A stretch of 48,626 nt of DNA, taken from assembly GCA_046295655.1 (NCBI GenBank), contig JBKBMT010000015.1:1-48626 (forward strand), given 5' to 3'. This document shows, in pieces, positions 25,142 through 33,316 of the stretch; the first letter of the stretch is position 1, and every line of letters starts with the position of its first letter. Made by a program: the position numbers and the translations under genes. Below the pieces are notes generated by a model. The model saw only the letters and a list, made by a program, of their open reading frames with translations, was not told where the DNA came from and made no database searches. This stretch comes from JBKBMT01 sp046295655. Lineage in GTDB: Bacteria > Pseudomonadota > Alphaproteobacteria > Rhodobacterales > Rhodobacteraceae.

Positions 25142-26187
25142 GCCCCGCCCCCCGGCAGCGGCCGGCCCAGCGCCACGTCGATCACCGCCCGCGCGCCGAC
25201 ATGGCCGATCACCCTGCCGGCGGCATCGGTGACGGCCCAGGGCAGGGGGCTGGCCTCGATCCGGTCCGCCGCATCCTCGACCCGCATCGCCGCCGGCAGG
25301 CTGCCCGCCACGGCGGGTGCCGGCCCGGATGTCATGATCCGGCCGAGGGTCACGACCTTGGCCCGCGCGACATGGGCGGTGAAGGCCGCGACGTAGGGAT
25401 CGGCGGGCGACAGCACCAGATCCTCGGGCGTCGCCACCTGCACGAAGCGGCCGTCCTTCATGATCGCGATGCGATCCCCCAGCAGCAACGCCTCGGTCAG
25501 GTCGTGGGTGATGAAGACGCTGGTCTTCTTCAGCGTCTTCTGAAGGATCACAAGCTCGTCCTGCATCTCGCGGCGGATCAGCGGATCGAGGGCCGAGAAG
25601 GGCTCGTCGAGAAACCACAGGTCCGGCTCGCCGGCAAGGCTGCGGGCGATGCCGACGCGCTGCTGCTGGCCGCCGGACAGCTGGCGCGGATAATGCGCCT
25701 CGCGCCCGGCAAGACCGACCAGGGCGATCACCTCGGCCGCCCTGGCCTCGCGCGCGGCGCGTGCAACCCCCTGAATGCGCAGCGGGAAGGCCACGTTTTC
25801 CAGCACCGTCAGATGCGGCAGCAGCGCGAAATGCTGAAACACCATCCCCATCCGATGCCGGCGGATGCGGATGAGATCGGCCCGCGAGGCCGCGGTAAGA
25901 TCGACCCCGTCGAAGATCACCTGACCCGCGGTCGGCTCGATCAGCCGGGCAAGGCACCGCACCAGGGTGGACTTGCCCGACCCGGAGAGGCCCATGATGA
26001 CGAAGATCTCGCCCCGCGCCACCTCGAGCGAGACATCGCGCACCGCGCCCACCACCGCCGCCGCGCGCAGCGCCTCGGCATCGGGGCGGGCGCCGCCGGC
26101 CAGAAGCCGTGCCGTGGCGGGGCCGTAGAGCTTCCACAGCGAGCGGGCGCAGAGCACCGGTGTCTCGGCCGGGGCGGGGGCGGTCAT
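25138..26187 (-). CDS. Quaternary-amine ABC transporter ATP-binding protein (ProV/OpuAA-like)
   Basis: 349 aa. Walker A GLSGSGKS (66-73), Q-loop MVFQHFALLPHL, signature LSGGQQQR, Walker B LWFLDEPFSALDPLIRREMQ, H-loop THDLTEAL. The DPLIRREMQDEL and the kinase-like insertion before Walker A (about 25-45) are typical of the ProV/OpuAA subfamily. A short C-terminal CBS-like segment remains. It lies 20 bp after the binding-protein gene and overlaps the permease gene by 4 bp. Confidence 0.85.
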   Translation of the reverse strand: MTAPAPAETPVLCARSLWKLYGPATARLLAGGARPDAEALRAAAVVGAVRDVSLEVARGEIFVIMGLSGSGKSTLVRCLARLIEPTAGQVIFDGVDLTAASRADLIRIRRHRMGMVFQHFALLPHLTVLENVAFPLRIQGVARAAREARAAEVIALVGLAGREAHYPRQLSGGQQQRVGIARSLAGEPDLWFLDEPFSALDPLIRREMQDELVILQKTLKKTSVFITHDLTEALLLGDRIAIMKDGRFVQVATPEDLVLSPADPYVAAFTAHVARAKVVTLGRIMTSGPAPAVAGSLPAAMRVEDAADRIEASPLPWAVTDAAGRVIGHVGARAVIDVALGRPLPGGGA

Positions 26188-26207
26188 CGGCGGGACGAGG
26201 GCAGGGG

Positions 26208-27149
26208 TTACTGGCCGATCCACCCGCGCCAGGTCGCCTCGTTCTCGGCCAGCCAGTCCTCGACCACGTCCTCCAGCGGAACGCCGTCGAGGTCCACACG
26301 GACGATCAGGTTGCCCATGGCCTCGTTGTCGATGGTGAAGGCCTCGATGGCCCGCGCGGCGCCCGGCCATTTCTGCGCCACGCCCGCCCAGCCCACCTTC
26401 CAGATCGGCCCGCGCGGCTTGCCGCAATCGTGGGTGGCGTTCGGGTTCGGGCCCCAGGCCGGATCGGAATAGCATTCCGGCGTGTCCGGCGGGAAATCCA
26501 CCCATTCGCCCTGGAACTTGATCGGCGCCCAGTGCGGTGTGTAGACCCAGGCGATGATCGGCGCCTGCCGCTGATAGGCGCTCTCGATCTCGGCGAAGAG
26601 AGCGGCATCGGTGCCGGCGTGGATCACCTCGAAGGGCAGCCCGAGCGCGGCGACCCGTTCCGGGTCGAAACCGCCCCAGGTGACGGGCCCGCCGAGATAG
26701 CGCCCCTTGGGCGCGGTCTCGGGGGTGGCAAAGGCTTCGGCGCAGTTCAGAAGCGCGGTCCAGTCCGGCAGGCCCGGGCAGCGATCCTTCATGTAGAGCG
26801 GATACCACCACTCCTCGATCGCCTCCATGCCGGTCGGCCCGAAGTTGACGACAGTGCCCGTCGCGATCGCCTCGTCCATCGCCTCGCGGCCCGTGGTCTC
26901 CCACATCTCCATCGCGACATGCAGATCGCCGGTCTTGAGGCCCGCGAATTGGGCCAGATAGTCGGCCTGCACCAGTTCGACGTTATAGCCCGCCTCCTCG
27001 AGCACGCGGGCCATGATGTTGGTGGTGATCAGCTGGCCGGTCCAGTCGTGCAGCGTGAGCCGGATCGGATCGCTGCTTTCGGCCTGGGCCAGGACGGTGC
27101 CGGGCGCGGCGACGATCAGCGCAACAGCCGCAAGGCGGCGCAGGGTCAT
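26208..27149 (-). CDS. Quaternary-amine ABC transporter substrate-binding protein (OpuAC/ProX-like)
   Basis: 313 aa. Signal peptide MTLRRLAAVALIVAAPGTVLAQA, then an OpuAC-type fold with many Trp/Tyr that could build the aromatic box for a trimethylammonium group (HDWTGQ, MEMWETTG, EEWWYPLY, WVYTPHWAP). Cys pairs near 120-135 and 220-240 may form disulfides. ATG 27149 has AAGGAGCACTCCC upstream. It is the first gene of a five-gene minus-strand operon. A perfect TTGACA hexamer (27228-27223) lies upstream but without a good -10. Substrate could be glycine betaine, choline, dimethylglycine or TMAO. Confidence 0.82.
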   Translation of the reverse strand: MTLRRLAAVALIVAAPGTVLAQAESSDPIRLTLHDWTGQLITTNIMARVLEEAGYNVELVQADYLAQFAGLKTGDLHVAMEMWETTGREAMDEAIATGTVVNFGPTGMEAIEEWWYPLYMKDRCPGLPDWTALLNCAEAFATPETAPKGRYLGGPVTWGGFDPERVAALGLPFEVIHAGTDAALFAEIESAYQRQAPIIAWVYTPHWAPIKFQGEWVDFPPDTPECYSDPAWGPNPNATHDCGKPRGPIWKVGWAGVAQKWPGAARAIEAFTIDNEAMGNLIVRVDLDGVPLEDVVEDWLAENEATWRGWIGQ

Positions 27150-27312
27150 GGGAGTGCTCCTTCCTGTCGGTTCCGGCCTCTTGCGGGCCGTCGGCTTCAG
27201 GCTGCCGGCGAATCCGGGGCCATGTCAAACGGAATGTCCGGTTTCGTGGGTTTTTCGTTGCCTTTTGTCCGGTCCGGTGCCTAGCTTGACCCGCAGACGG
27301 AAGGGAAGCGCC

Positions 27313-28077
27313 ATGCAGGGACTTGCCCGGGCACGCGAACGCGAGATCCTCGACGCGCTGGGGGAAACCGGGTCCGGCCGGGTGCCCGATCTGTCGCGCC
27401 GGCTGGGCGTCACGGAAGAGACCATCCGGCGCAATCTCAAGCGGCTGGAGCACATGGGTCTCGTCGAGCGTGTGCACGGTGGGGCGCTGCTGCGGGGAAG
27501 CGGCCGGGAACCGCCGTTCTCGGAACGCTTCGCCCAGAACCCGGGGCCGAAGCGGGCGATCGCCGCGCGCCTTGCCGCTCTGATCCCGGACGGCGCCTCG
27601 CTGTTTCTGGATGTCGGTTCGACGACGGCCTATGTCGCGCAGGCGCTGCGCGGCCATCGCGGCCTGACCGTCGTGACGAATTCCCTGCCGGTCGCGCAGA
27701 CGCTGCTGGCGGCGCGCGAGGCGCGGGTCTTCATGGCCGGCGGCGAGGTCAGGGCCCATGACGGTGGTGCCTTTGGTGCCGAGGCGCTGGCGTTCGTGCG
27801 CCAGTTCAGGGTCGATTTCGCGATTCTCTCGGTGGCCGCGGTGGACGAATGCGGCTTTCTGCTTCAGGATCTTCGGGAAGCGGAGTTCTCGCGCGCGATC
27901 GTCGGCTGCGCGGAGAGGGCGATCGTGGCGGCGGACGGCTCGAAATTCGGGCGCCCGGCGCCGATCCGAGTGGCCGAACCGGAGGTTTTCGACATGCTTG
28001 TGACCGATGCCGTCCCTCCTGCGCCGCTCGACGCCATGCTGCGGGCGGCGGGGGTCGAGGTCGTGCTTGCGGCATAG
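27313..28077 (+). CDS. DeoR-family transcriptional regulator
   Basis: 254 aa. N-terminal DeoR helix-turn-helix (REREILDALGETGSGRVPDLSRRLGVTEETIRRNLKRLEHMGLVERVHGGA) and C-terminal DeoRC sugar-phosphate-sensing domain (LFLDVGSTTAYVAQAL, TVVTNSLPVAQ, ADGSKFGR). Members are usually repressors relieved by a phosphorylated sugar. ATG 27313 follows AAGGGAAGCGCC. The IMPase-family gene begins 8 bp downstream, so the two form an operon. A weak TTGCCT-N18-TAGCTT promoter and TTTCGT-type repeats lie at 27240-27290. Confidence 0.9.
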   Translation: MQGLARAREREILDALGETGSGRVPDLSRRLGVTEETIRRNLKRLEHMGLVERVHGGALLRGSGREPPFSERFAQNPGPKRAIAARLAALIPDGASLFLDVGSTTAYVAQALRGHRGLTVVTNSLPVAQTLLAAREARVFMAGGEVRAHDGGAFGAEALAFVRQFRVDFAILSVAAVDECGFLLQDLREAEFSRAIVGCAERAIVAADGSKFGRPAPIRVAEPEVFDMLVTDAVPPAPLDAMLRAAGVEVVLAA

Positions 28078-28085
28078 GCCGGCCG

Positions 28086-28874
28086 GTGACGGTGCCGCCC
28101 TATCTGGTCGAGGCGTTGCAGGCGATCCTGGCCGAGGTCATGCCGGTGCCGATGCGCCGCTTCCGCCAACCCTTGCCGGTCGAGGCCAAGGCCGACGAGA
28201 GCCCGGTGACCGTCGCCGACCGCGAGACCGAGACGGCAATCCGCGACGCGATTGCCGCGAGGTTCCCCGATCACGGGATCTTCGGCGAGGAATTCGGTGG
28301 CCCCGCCCGGGCCGGCGAGTGGCTTTGGGTGATCGACCCGATCGACGGGACAAAGAGCTTCGTCTCGGGCAACCCGCTCTGGGGCATCCTGGTCGGCCTT
28401 CTGCACCGGGACCGGCCGATCCTCGGGGCGGTCGCGATCCCGGCGCTGGGACATGTGGCCTGGGGCGCGCCGCAGCTCGGGGCACGGCTGGACGGACGTG
28501 CGGTTTCGGTGCGGTCGTGCCCCGATCCCGCCGGCGCCTTCGTGCTGTGCAACGAGCTGCGCCGCATTCTTGCGGCTGATCCGGCGGTTCCGGAAGCCCT
28601 GGGCGGTGCGGTGCGGTATCTGCGCGAGGCGTCGGACTGCTTTTCCTATGTCCAGCTTGCGGCGGGCTGGGTGGATGGCGTTGTGGACCACGGGCTCGAG
28701 CCCTACGACTTTCTTCCGGTCCTGCCGCTGGTCGAGGCCGCGGGCGGGGTGATGACCGACTGGCAGGGTCGCCCCCTGTCGTTCGAATCCGACGGGCGCG
28801 TGGTTGCGGGCAGTCCCGAGGTGCATGCACACCTGCTGAACGTGATTTCCGCAACCGGTGCGGCGGGCGATTAG
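28086..28874 (+). CDS. Inositol-monophosphatase-family phosphatase (HisN-like)
   Basis: 262 aa. Metal-binding motifs of the family are all present: GEEFG, WVIDPIDGTKSFVSG and the C-terminal metal-site region DHGLEPYDFLPVLPLVEAAGG. The GTKSFVSGNPLWG form resembles the HisN type of histidinol-phosphatase, but the family also dephosphorylates inositol and sugar phosphates. The start is GTG at 28086 (GTG 28092 is an alternative); the preceding DeoR stop is 8 bp away. Sitting between a sugar-phosphate-responsive regulator and an AfuABC-like importer, it more likely acts on an imported phosphate ester than in histidine synthesis. Confidence 0.82.
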   Translation: MTVPPYLVEALQAILAEVMPVPMRRFRQPLPVEAKADESPVTVADRETETAIRDAIAARFPDHGIFGEEFGGPARAGEWLWVIDPIDGTKSFVSGNPLWGILVGLLHRDRPILGAVAIPALGHVAWGAPQLGARLDGRAVSVRSCPDPAGAFVLCNELRRILAADPAVPEALGGAVRYLREASDCFSYVQLAAGWVDGVVDHGLEPYDFLPVLPLVEAAGGVMTDWQGRPLSFESDGRVVAGSPEVHAHLLNVISATGAAGD

Positions 28875-29030
28875 ACGCTTGCCAAATGTAACGGTTTTGT
28901 GTCTGCCTTGGGCCGTGTCGTCGCCCGCCCGGAAGGCAGGCGCGGCGAAGGACCGTCACAGAACGGTTGCGAAGATTGCACTAAGACGGGGCCGGCCGTT
29001 CCGGCTGCCGAATCCAACGGAGAGAGAAAG

Positions 29031-30131
29031 ATGAGGATGACATCCACGCTCGGCCTGGCGTTTGCAGGGCTGCTCGGGACCACGGCGCTGGTCGGCGCCC
29101 AGTCGCTTGACCAGCTGGTCGAGGGCGCCCGGCAGGAAGGCATGCTGACCACCATCGCGCTGCCGCACGACTGGTGCGGCTACGGCAACGTCATCGCAGG
29201 GTTCAAGGCGAAATACCCGTTCCTGACCGTCAACGAACTCAACCCCGACGCCTCTTCCGCCGAGGAGCTCGAGGCCATCCGGGCCAACCGTGACAACAAG
29301 GGTCCGCAGGCGCCCGACGTGATCGACGTGGGCTTTGCCTTCGGGCCGCGGGCCAAGGAGGAAGGTCTGGTCCAGCCCTACAAGGTCGCGACCTGGGCCG
29401 AGATCCCCGACGAGGTGAAGGATCCCGACGGCTACTGGTATGGCGACTACTACGGCGTGATGTCCTTCGTGGTGAACACCGACATCGTGCAGAACGTGCC
29501 GACAAGCTGGGACGATCTGCTGAAGCCCGAGTACGCCAATTCGGTCGCGCTGGCCGGCGATCCGCGTGGCTCGAACCAGGCGATCCTCGGGGTTCTGGCG
29601 GCCGGGATGGCGATGGGCGGCGAACCGGGCCGCGAAGCGGGCGAGAAGGGGCTCGATTTCTTCAAGCGCCTCAACGAGGCCGGGAACTTCGTGCCGGTGA
29701 TCGGCAAGGCGGGAACGCTCGCGCAGGGCGCGACGCCGATCGTCATCGCCTGGGACTACAACGGACTGTCGTGGCGCGACGCGCTGGCCGGCAACCCGCC
29801 GCTGGAAATCGTCGTGCCGGACAGCGGCGTTCTGGCCGGTGTCTATGTCCAGGGGATCAGCGCCTATGCGCCCCAGCCGAACGCCGCGAAGCTGTGGATG
29901 GAATACCTCTACAGCGACGAGGGGCAGCTTGGCTGGCTGAAGGGCTACTGCCACCCGATCCGCTTCAACGCGATGGTGGCCGACGGCAAGGTGCCGCAGG
30001 AGCTTCTGGATGCGCTGCCCCCGGCCGAAGCCTACGAGAAGGCCGTGTTCCCGACGCTGCAGCAGCTTGAAGGCAACCGCGAAGTCGTGACCACCGGATG
30101 GGATTCCGTGGTCGGCGCCAACGTCCAGTGA
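29031..30131 (+). CDS. AfuA/PotD-like ABC transporter substrate-binding protein
   Basis: 366 aa. Signal peptide of about 24 residues (MRMTSTLGLAFAGLLGTTALVGAQS). The mature protein is a periplasmic-binding-protein type II of the COG1840/COG0687 group: LPHDWCGYGNVIAGFKAKYP, PDVIDVGFAFGPRA, YWYGDYYGVMSFVVNTD, WDDLLKPEYANSVALAGDPRGSNQA. Related AfuA proteins bind hexose or cyclitol phosphates, others iron or polyamines. ATG 29031 follows GGAGAGAGAAAG. The 156-bp gap upstream suggests its own promoter. Substrate not shown. Confidence 0.8.
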   Translation: MRMTSTLGLAFAGLLGTTALVGAQSLDQLVEGARQEGMLTTIALPHDWCGYGNVIAGFKAKYPFLTVNELNPDASSAEELEAIRANRDNKGPQAPDVIDVGFAFGPRAKEEGLVQPYKVATWAEIPDEVKDPDGYWYGDYYGVMSFVVNTDIVQNVPTSWDDLLKPEYANSVALAGDPRGSNQAILGVLAAGMAMGGEPGREAGEKGLDFFKRLNEAGNFVPVIGKAGTLAQGATPIVIAWDYNGLSWRDALAGNPPLEIVVPDSGVLAGVYVQGISAYAPQPNAAKLWMEYLYSDEGQLGWLKGYCHPIRFNAMVADGKVPQELLDALPPAEAYEKAVFPTLQQLEGNREVVTTGWDSVVGANVQ

Positions 30132-30140
30132 CGTGACGCT

Positions 30141-30165
30141 CCGCCCGGGCCGCCGGTCCGGGCGG
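30141..30165 (+). terminator. Intercistronic hairpin after the binding-protein gene
   Basis: CCGCCCGG (30141-30148) and CCGGGCGG (30158-30165) form an 8-bp perfect stem, extendable by a G-U and two G-C pairs, followed by GGCCTTTCCC. It separates the binding-protein gene from the permease genes, as in the ugp operon, and probably attenuates read-through. Confidence 0.5.
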
Positions 30166-30176
30166 GGCCTTTCCCA

Positions 30177-31103
30177 ATGACCGCGATTCCCGATACAGGA
30201 CCGGACACGCCGGCGCCGGCGACAGCGGCGGCCGACCGCCCCCCCGGACGCAGGCCCCCGCTGCGCTTCCCGCTCGTCTGGGTCGGCATCGTGCCGTTCA
30301 TGGCCTTTGCGCTTCTGTTCCTGCTGCTGCCCACCTTCTACATCGTGCTGGCCGCCTTCCGCACCGCGCAGGGCGAGGTGACGCTCGACAACATCCGCAA
30401 CCTGTTCCAGCCGTCGATCCTGGCGGCCTACTGGATCTCGATCCGCATCTCGCTGATCTCTGCGGCACTCGGCTGTCTGATCGGTCTGGTGGTCGCCGCA
30501 GCGGTCGTCCTTGGCGACCTGCCGAAATGGCTGCGCGGGCCGGTGATGACCTTCTCGGGGGTTGCGTCGAACTTTGCCGGCGTGCCTCTGGCCTTTGCCT
30601 TCCTGGCCACGCTGGGCCGCGTCGGCCTGGTCACGATCCTGCTGCGCGACTGGTTCGGCATCAACATCTATGCGATGGGATTCAACCTGCTGTCGTTCTG
30701 GGGGCTGGTCCTCGTCTATCTGTTCTTCCAGATCCCGCTGATGGTGCTGATCATCACCCCGGCGCTGGACGGCCTGCGGCGGGAATGGCGCGAGGCTGCC
30801 TCGACCCTCGGGGCCACCGGCGGGCAGTACTGGCGCATGGTGGCGCTGCCGATCCTGTTCCCCTCGCTGCTGGGCTGTTTCGCGCTGCTGTTCGCCAACG
30901 CCTTCGGGGCGGTTGCCACGGCCTATGCGCTTGCACCCACGATCTCCATCGTGCCGATCCTGCTGTTCAACCAGATCCGCGGCGACGTGCTGAACGATCC
31001 GCATCTGGGCTACGCGCTGGCGTTCGGCATGATCGTCATCACCGCGATCGCCAACGGCATCTACATCTGGCTTCGGATCCGCAGCGAGAGGTGGCTGAAG
31101 TGA
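30177..31103 (+). CDS. ABC transporter permease 1 (AfuB/PotB-like)
   Basis: 308 aa. A Pro-rich N-terminal tail of about 35 residues is followed by six TM helices and the EAA motif REWREAASTLGATGGQYWRMVALPILFP. It belongs to the PotB/CysT/FbpB permease class. The GTG of the next gene overlaps its stop (GTGA), so the two permeases are translationally coupled. Confidence 0.87.
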   Translation: MTAIPDTGPDTPAPATAAADRPPGRRPPLRFPLVWVGIVPFMAFALLFLLLPTFYIVLAAFRTAQGEVTLDNIRNLFQPSILAAYWISIRISLISAALGCLIGLVVAAAVVLGDLPKWLRGPVMTFSGVASNFAGVPLAFAFLATLGRVGLVTILLRDWFGINIYAMGFNLLSFWGLVLVYLFFQIPLMVLIITPALDGLRREWREAASTLGATGGQYWRMVALPILFPSLLGCFALLFANAFGAVATAYALAPTISIVPILLFNQIRGDVLNDPHLGYALAFGMIVITAIANGIYIWLRIRSERWLK

Positions 31104-31882
31104 GGCGGTTCTGGGCATGGGCGGCCTTCGCGCTTGGCGCGATCTACTTCTTCCTGCCGCTGATCGGCACGGTAGAGTTCTCGCTGCGGATGCTGCGCGG
31201 CCAGTATTCCTTCGAGGCCTACCGGCGGGTTCTGGCCGATCCGCGGTTCCTCGACACGCTGGGCTATTCGGTCAGCCTTGCACTGGCCACCATCGTCTTC
31301 GGGGTGCTGCTGGTGGTGCCGACCGCCTACTGGGTTCGGCTCAAGATGCCTGCCTGGCGGCCGGTGGTGGAGTTCATCACGCTGCTGCCGCTGGTGATCC
31401 CGGCGATCGTGATCGTGTTCGGCTACATCCGGCTCTACAACACATCCTCCTTCCTGCCGCTGACCGGCAGCGCGCGGGGAACCGACCTGCTGCTGATGTT
31501 CGGCTACGCGACGCTTGCGCTTCCCTACATGTACCGGGCGGTGGACACCGGGCTGCGCACCATCGACGTGGCCACGCTCACCGAGGCGGCGCAGTCGCTG
31601 GGGGCCGGGTGGTTCACCATCCTTGCGCGGCTGATCCTGCCGAACGTCCTTGTGGCAGTGCTGTCCGGCGCGTTCCTGACCTTCGCCATCGTGATCGGCG
31701 AATTCACCATGGCTGCACTGCTGAACCGGCCGGCCTTCGGCCCCTACATGCAGATCCTGGGAGCCAACCGGGCCTACGAGCCGGCCGCGCTCGCGGTCAT
31801 CGCCTTCGGGATCACCTGGGCCTGCATGGGGCTGATCCAGCTCGTGACGCGGCTTCAGAAACACACGAGGGCTGCGCGCTGA
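31100..31882 (+). CDS. ABC transporter permease 2 (PotC-like)
   Basis: 260 aa, six TM helices, EAA motif TEAAQSLGAGWFTILARLILPNVL. I chose GTG 31100 (MRRFWAWAAFALGAIYFFLPL), which overlaps the previous stop and has GAGAGG upstream; GTG 31091 is an in-frame alternative, and a longer open frame upstream lies inside permease 1. Ends with TGATG shared with the ATPase start. Confidence 0.85.
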   Translation: MRRFWAWAAFALGAIYFFLPLIGTVEFSLRMLRGQYSFEAYRRVLADPRFLDTLGYSVSLALATIVFGVLLVVPTAYWVRLKMPAWRPVVEFITLLPLVIPAIVIVFGYIRLYNTSSFLPLTGSARGTDLLLMFGYATLALPYMYRAVDTGLRTIDVATLTEAAQSLGAGWFTILARLILPNVLVAVLSGAFLTFAIVIGEFTMAALLNRPAFGPYMQILGANRAYEPAALAVIAFGITWACMGLIQLVTRLQKHTRAAR

Positions 31883-32940
31883 TGTCGTTCCTGCGCATCG
31901 AGAACCTGGAAAAGTCGTTCGGTGCGAACCGGGTTGTCACCGACTTCGACCTGACGGTGAGCCGGGGCGAGTTCATCTCTCTGCTCGGCCCCTCGGGCTG
32001 CGGCAAGACGACGGTGCTGCGGATGGTTGCGGGTTTCGAGGTGCCGTCGGGCGGCCGGATCCTGATCGACGGTCGCGATGTGACCCGGCTCCGACCCAAC
32101 CAGCGCAGCATCGGAATGGTGTTTCAGGCCTACGCGCTGTTTCCCAACCTGACGGTGGCCGAGAACGTGGCCTTCGGGCTCAAGGTCAAGGGCGTGCCCC
32201 GGGCCGAACGCCAGGCGCGTGTCGAGGAGATGCTGCGGCTGATCGGCCTTCCCGACCTTGGCGGGCGGTATCCGTTCCAGCTGTCAGGCGGCCAGCAGCA
32301 GCGGGTGGCCCTGGCCCGGGCGCTGGCCCCCCGCCCTCAGGTCCTGCTGCTGGACGAGCCGCTGTCGGCACTGGATGCGAAGATCCGCGTCAGCCTGCGC
32401 AACGAGATCCGCCAGATCCAGCGCGAGCTGGGCATAACCACGATCTTCGTCACCCACGACCAGGAAGAGGCATTGTCGATGTCCGACCGTGTCGTGGTGA
32501 TGAACGGCGGCATCGCCGAGCAGGTCGGGACGCCGTTCGACGTCTACAACCGTCCCGCCACCCGCTTCGTCGCGTCATTCGTCGGCACGCTGAACATGCT
32601 TGAGGGCCGCGTGTCCGATCCGGCCACGGGTGCGCTCGATCTCGGCGGCAACCGCGTGACCCTGGGCCGACCGGTCAAGCGCGAGGCAGGGGATCAGCTC
32701 ACCGTCGCCTTGCGTCCCGAGGCCTTGCGGCTCGGCGCCGAGCCGGGGCGCGAGGTGCGGCTCGACGGCCGCATCGTGGAGGTGGAGTTCCTCGGCTCGG
32801 TCATCCGCATCCGCGCCGAGGTGAACGGGCAGCGTCTGTCGCTCGACACCTTCAACCGCTCGGATGCGCCGCCGCCGGCGGCCGGGGAAACCGTCGTCCT
32901 CTCGGCCAGCAGCGCCGATCTGATCCCGCTCGCGGACTGA
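31882..32940 (+). CDS. ABC transporter ATP-binding protein (PotA/FbpC-like)
   Basis: 352 aa. Walker A GPSGCGKT near residue 36-43, Q-loop MVFQAYALFPNL, signature LSGGQQQR, Walker B VLLLDEPLSALD, H-loop THDQEEAL, C-terminal TOBE domain (VALRPEALRLGAEPG). One-base overlap with permease 2 (TGATG). Last gene of the importer operon. Confidence 0.9.
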   Translation: MSFLRIENLEKSFGANRVVTDFDLTVSRGEFISLLGPSGCGKTTVLRMVAGFEVPSGGRILIDGRDVTRLRPNQRSIGMVFQAYALFPNLTVAENVAFGLKVKGVPRAERQARVEEMLRLIGLPDLGGRYPFQLSGGQQQRVALARALAPRPQVLLLDEPLSALDAKIRVSLRNEIRQIQRELGITTIFVTHDQEEALSMSDRVVVMNGGIAEQVGTPFDVYNRPATRFVASFVGTLNMLEGRVSDPATGALDLGGNRVTLGRPVKREAGDQLTVALRPEALRLGAEPGREVRLDGRIVEVEFLGSVIRIRAEVNGQRLSLDTFNRSDAPPPAAGETVVLSASSADLIPLAD

Positions 32941-32952
32941 GCCTGCCCGGCG

Positions 32953-33237
32953 TCAGCCGAAGCTGCCCTGCATCCTGCGATGCAGGGCCAGGACCGCATT
33001 GGCCTGTGCCCGTTCGCTCGTCGCCATCGCCAGCATCCGGTCGAGGCTGGTTTCGCAGCCGAAGCCGCAGTCCATGCCGCAGCCGAGGCCGCCCATGACG
33101 CAGCCCGGCATTCCTTCGAACGCCGCCTCGAGCCGCTGGTCGGCGCGAAGAAAGCCCAGCTCCCGCAGCCGTTCCTCCGCAATGGCCCGCGCGCCTGCGG
33201 GCAGCGGTGCAAGCATCGCGGAAATTCGCTGACCCAT
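32953..33237 (-). CDS. Small four-cysteine protein of unknown function, behind an FNR-type box
   Basis: 94 aa, no family recognised. The N-terminal half is helical and charged (ARAIAEERLRELGFLRADQRLEAAFEG). A compact cysteine motif follows: C46-X6-C53-X3-C57-X3-C61 inside PGCVMGGLGCGMDCGFGCE, which could bind zinc or an iron-sulfur cluster. The C-terminus is helical. ATG 33237 has GGGGAGCCGTCC upstream. A perfect FNR-like palindrome lies 55 bp upstream, so oxygen-responsive expression is likely. No signal peptide. Confidence 0.6.
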   Translation of the reverse strand: MGQRISAMLAPLPAGARAIAEERLRELGFLRADQRLEAAFEGMPGCVMGGLGCGMDCGFGCETSLDRMLAMATSERAQANAVLALHRRMQGSFG

Positions 33238-33291
33238 GGACGGCTCCCCGGCTCGACTGCGGCAGATTGCCACCCGGCGGCGCGGGCGACC

Positions 33292-33305
33292 TTGATCCGG
33301 ATCAA
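33292..33305. promoter_or_regulatory. FNR/FnrL-type box (TTGATCCGGATCAA)
   Basis: A perfect match to TTGAT-N4-ATCAA, and with flanking bases a 16-bp perfect palindrome. It lies between the end of the methyltransferase gene and the small cysteine protein. With a box centred at -41.5 the start site would fall near 33257, leaving a 20-nt leader; CAATCT sits at the expected -10 place (33269-33264). This suits class II activation. A Dnr/NnrR regulator could use the same site. Confidence 0.75.
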
Positions 33306-33316
33306 GCCCGCGTCCG

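Noticed and set aside
28875..29030. Pho-box search upstream of the AfuA-like gene
   Set aside because: Only one heptamer (CCGTCAC at about 28955) fits; neighbours at 11-bp spacing match 4 of 7 positions, which is chance level.
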